In this document: positions 6,062-8,042 of the stretch, in pieces | Numbering within the stretch: position 1 is the stretch's first letter | How the letters are laid out: every line of letters begins with the position of its first letter | Source of the DNA: Anaerolineae bacterium | Lineage (GTDB): Bacteria > Chloroflexota > Anaerolineae > Anaerolineales > E44-bin32 | Assembly: GCA_030673735.1 (NCBI GenBank) | Contig: DAOVIK010000061.1 | Coordinates: 1-8,042, forward strand | Direction of reading: 5' to 3' | Length of the DNA stretch: 8,042 nucleotides | Translations under genes and position numbers: made by a program | The notes under the pieces: model-generated | Database searches by the model: none | What the model saw: the letters and a program-made list of their open reading frames with translations, nothing else | What the model was told of the DNA's origin: nothing

Positions 6062-8042
6062 ATGAGTGCAGCTAACGCATCCAAGCCCCCGTCCCGTCAT
6101 CGAATGCGCAGCATCTGGAGGACCGCCAGGCTGTGGCTGATCTTTGCGGTTGGTGTTCTGGGCACGATCGTTGCCATCAACTTACCCCTCTCGCAAGAAG
6201 CCAGCAGCATAGTATTAGCGGTCGAGGATGTCTCCCCTGGTGAGATACTTGCCCCGTACGACTACTCCTATGCCAGCGAAGTGCTGACTGAGCAAGCGAG
6301 GCAGGAAGCTGCCAACGCAGTCCCTAACTACTACGATCCGCCCGACAGTCAGGTTGCACGCCAGCAACTGAGCAAGCTTCTGGCCGTGGTCGCAGTCATC
6401 GATTCGGATAGAGTGGAACTGCAGGAGAATCCAACCGCGCGCGATCAAATCTTGGAGGAAGTTACCAGCCTGGCCGATCTTCAGCTAGACCAAGAGACGG
6501 CAAGCGGCATTTTGGATCTGCCGGAAAGCCGATGGCTGGCCATCAAGCTGGAAACGGAAGCCGTTCTACAGCAGGTCATGCGCGACGAAATACGAGAAGA
6601 CCGGATCGAGGAGGCCCGGCGGGCGGTTCCTGCTTATGTAGGCATATCGACATCACTCACACAAAGCGAAACCGATCTTGTCATCGAACTCGCTATCGCT
6701 TTCGTGGCTCCCAATTCTCTTTACAACGACGAAGTGACGCAAGAAGCGCGCGATGCCTCCCGCCAATCGGTGGCGCAGGTCATCCAGTCGTACGTTGCTG
6801 GCGAGACCATCATCGATCGTGGCGAGGTGGTAACGGATCTTCATATCGAGGCTCTGCAGGCGTATGGATTGCTAAGGCCGCGCAACCCCGCTCAGGATTT
6901 AGTGCTCGAATCGCTATTGATCATCATACTCGGTCTCTGTCTGGCGCTATTCGCCATGCGCTCATATCCCAGGGAAGTACGCAAGCCTCGCGTCGTGGCA
7001 ACGCTGAGTGGGCTGTTCATCCTATCGTCACTGGCCATGAAGGCGATGGTTCCGGGACCCGGAATATTGGCCTACCTTTTCCCCGCTGCTACCCTGCCGA
7101 TCCTCTTGTCGGCACTTTTTGGACACGGTCTGGGCGTGTTGACCGCGCTGATCGGAGGGGTGATCGCCAGCTATTTGGGGTCACGCGGGCATGAGCTGGC
7201 TCTCTACGTCATGCTCAGTGGGACAATGGGCGCTCTCACGATCGGCAAGGCCGATCAGTTGCGGCAATTTCTGTGGTCTGGAATGGCAGCATCGATGGCC
7301 GCAGTGGCGATGGTCGTTGTCTTCCGTTTCACAGATCCCGCAACAAACACCCTAACCAGGTTCACGCTTGTAGGCATGGGCCTTGGCAGTGGGATGCTTT
7401 CAGCAATTCTCTCGCTGGGTTTGCTGCAACCGGTCGGTAATCTACTGGGTGTTATCACGAGTATGCAGCTATACGAATTGGCGAGGCCGGATAATCCGGT
7501 GCTGCAGCTTTTGCTGCGCAACGCGCCCGGTACCTACCAGCACAGCCTACAAGTCGCCAATTTGGCTGAGCAAGCGGCCCGGGAGATCGGCGCCAATTCG
7601 CTACTCACACGCGTAGGCGCGCTCTATCATGACGCCGGAAAAGCTGTGCGATCGCAGTTTTACATCGAAAATCAACTGCCCGACCAAAACGTACACGAAC
7701 AACTCGATCCCACTACCAGCGCTGGGATCATCATCTCCCATGTTCAGGAAGGGTTGGAGTTGGCTCGCAAGCACCGCCTTCCTGCCATCGTCCAAGACTT
7801 CATCAGTGGACACCACGGCACAATGCGCGCCAGCTTCCAGTACCAAGTTGCACTTGAATCCGTTCAAGGCGACGCGAGCAAGCTCGATCCTCGAGATTTC
7901 AGCTATCCAGGACCTCGCCCGCACACTCGCGAAGTTGCTTTGCTTATGCTCGCAGATAGCGTGGAAGCAAAGACTCGCGCCGACAATCCGAGCAACGAAG
8001 AAGAGCTTGACGAACTTGTGCACGGTGTGATCAAGAAGCGCC
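6062..8042 (+). CDS. pgpH: PgpH/YqfF-type HD-domain 7TM protein, 3' end cut (likely cyclic di-AMP phosphodiesterase)
   Basis: PgpH-family membrane proteins hydrolyse cyclic di-AMP through a cytoplasmic HD domain. I read the frame from the ATG at 6062 to the edge: 660 codons, no stop. The order is a basic N-terminus, TM1 at about 24-42, an extracytoplasmic 7TMR-HDED domain (about 45-275), a block of hydrophobic segments between about 281 and 465 consistent with seven TM helices in total with TM1 set apart, then the HD domain. HD metal-ligand candidates are H494 (TYQHSLQVANLAE), H523-D524 (GALYHDAGK), H560 (IIISHVQ), H584-H585 (SGHHGT) and D632 (LADSVEAKTR). The usual HDIG is HDAG here, but the metal-binding H and D are kept. 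The C-terminus is missing. The start lies 8 bases after the yqeY stop with no clear Shine-Dalgarno sequence, so translation may depend on ribosomes finishing yqeY. Domain identity is secure; cyclic di-AMP specificity is inferred from the family. Confidence 0.93.
   Translation, partial: MSAANASKPPSRHRMRSIWRTARLWLIFAVGVLGTIVAINLPLSQEASSIVLAVEDVSPGEILAPYDYSYASEVLTEQARQEAANAVPNYYDPPDSQVARQQLSKLLAVVAVIDSDRVELQENPTARDQILEEVTSLADLQLDQETASGILDLPESRWLAIKLETEAVLQQVMRDEIREDRIEEARRAVPAYVGISTSLTQSETDLVIELAIAFVAPNSLYNDEVTQEARDASRQSVAQVIQSYVAGETIIDRGEVVTDLHIEALQAYGLLRPRNPAQDLVLESLLIIILGLCLALFAMRSYPREVRKPRVVATLSGLFILSSLAMKAMVPGPGILAYLFPAATLPILLSALFGHGLGVLTALIGGVIASYLGSRGHELALYVMLSGTMGALTIGKADQLRQFLWSGMAASMAAVAMVVVFRFTDPATNTLTRFTLVGMGLGSGMLSAILSLGLLQPVGNLLGVITSMQLYELARPDNPVLQLLLRNAPGTYQHSLQVANLAEQAAREIGANSLLTRVGALYHDAGKAVRSQFYIENQLPDQNVHEQLDPTTSAGIIISHVQEGLELARKHRLPAIVQDFISGHHGTMRASFQYQVALESVQGDASKLDPRDFSYPGPRPHTREVALLMLADSVEAKTRADNPSNEEELDELVHGVIKKR

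Noticed and set aside
6532..7194. A 220-codon plus-strand open frame
   Set aside because: It lies wholly inside pgpH in another frame, its product is Arg/Gly/Ser/His-rich without domain features, and the pgpH frame carries clear family motifs through the same bases.
1..8042. CRISPR array, tRNA/rRNA genes, insertion sequences or a phage-related island
   Set aside because: No regularly spaced direct repeats, tRNA-like cloverleaf, transposase or phage genes were seen; the genes are typical core-chromosome families with uniform codon use.

Overview
The window looks like ordinary chromosomal DNA from a bacterium, most likely a member of the Chloroflexota (Anaerolineae or a related class). This is inferred from three things: moderately high GC content by eye; a lipoprotein with a LamG-like/DUF1080-like beta-sandwich of a kind I associate with Chloroflexota; and an adjacent YqeY and HD-7TM phosphodiesterase pair. 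No mobile element, CRISPR array, rRNA or tRNA is visible. Without a database search the taxonomic call stays tentative.

Layout. On the minus strand, positions 1 to 1264 hold an electron transfer flavoprotein operon: etfB (complete, TTG start) followed by etfA (5' part only, running off the left edge), joined by a one-base TGATG overlap. About 450 bases without a convincing gene separate it from a plus-strand series. That series is an exported or membrane-anchored TPR protein (1786-3204), a small LamG-like lipoprotein (3296-3949), the tRNA ms2t6A methylthiotransferase MtaB (4049-5335), a 268-base gap, YqeY (5604-6053), and 8 bases later the cyclic-di-AMP phosphodiesterase-type protein PgpH/YqfF (from 6062, cut by the right edge after 660 residues).

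How the genes relate. EtfB and EtfA form one heterodimer that carries electrons from flavin dehydrogenases to a quinone reductase or another acceptor; no partner dehydrogenase is in view. MtaB acts on tRNA position 37. YqeY resembles the tRNA-binding tail of GatB, and PgpH probably lowers cyclic di-AMP; these two are tightly spaced and probably cotranscribed. The TPR protein and the lipoprotein are both predicted to be exported, but nothing shows they work together.

Regulation. Each plus-strand gap contains a sigma-70-like -10 element close to the next gene. These elements decide start codons: the longest-ORF starts of the TPR gene and mtaB lie inside putative promoters, and yqeY appears to be leaderless, its ATG falling at the predicted transcription start. 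I see no clearly new system here. The best leads are the leaderless yqeY start, the lipoprotein family and the two non-coding gaps with palindromes.
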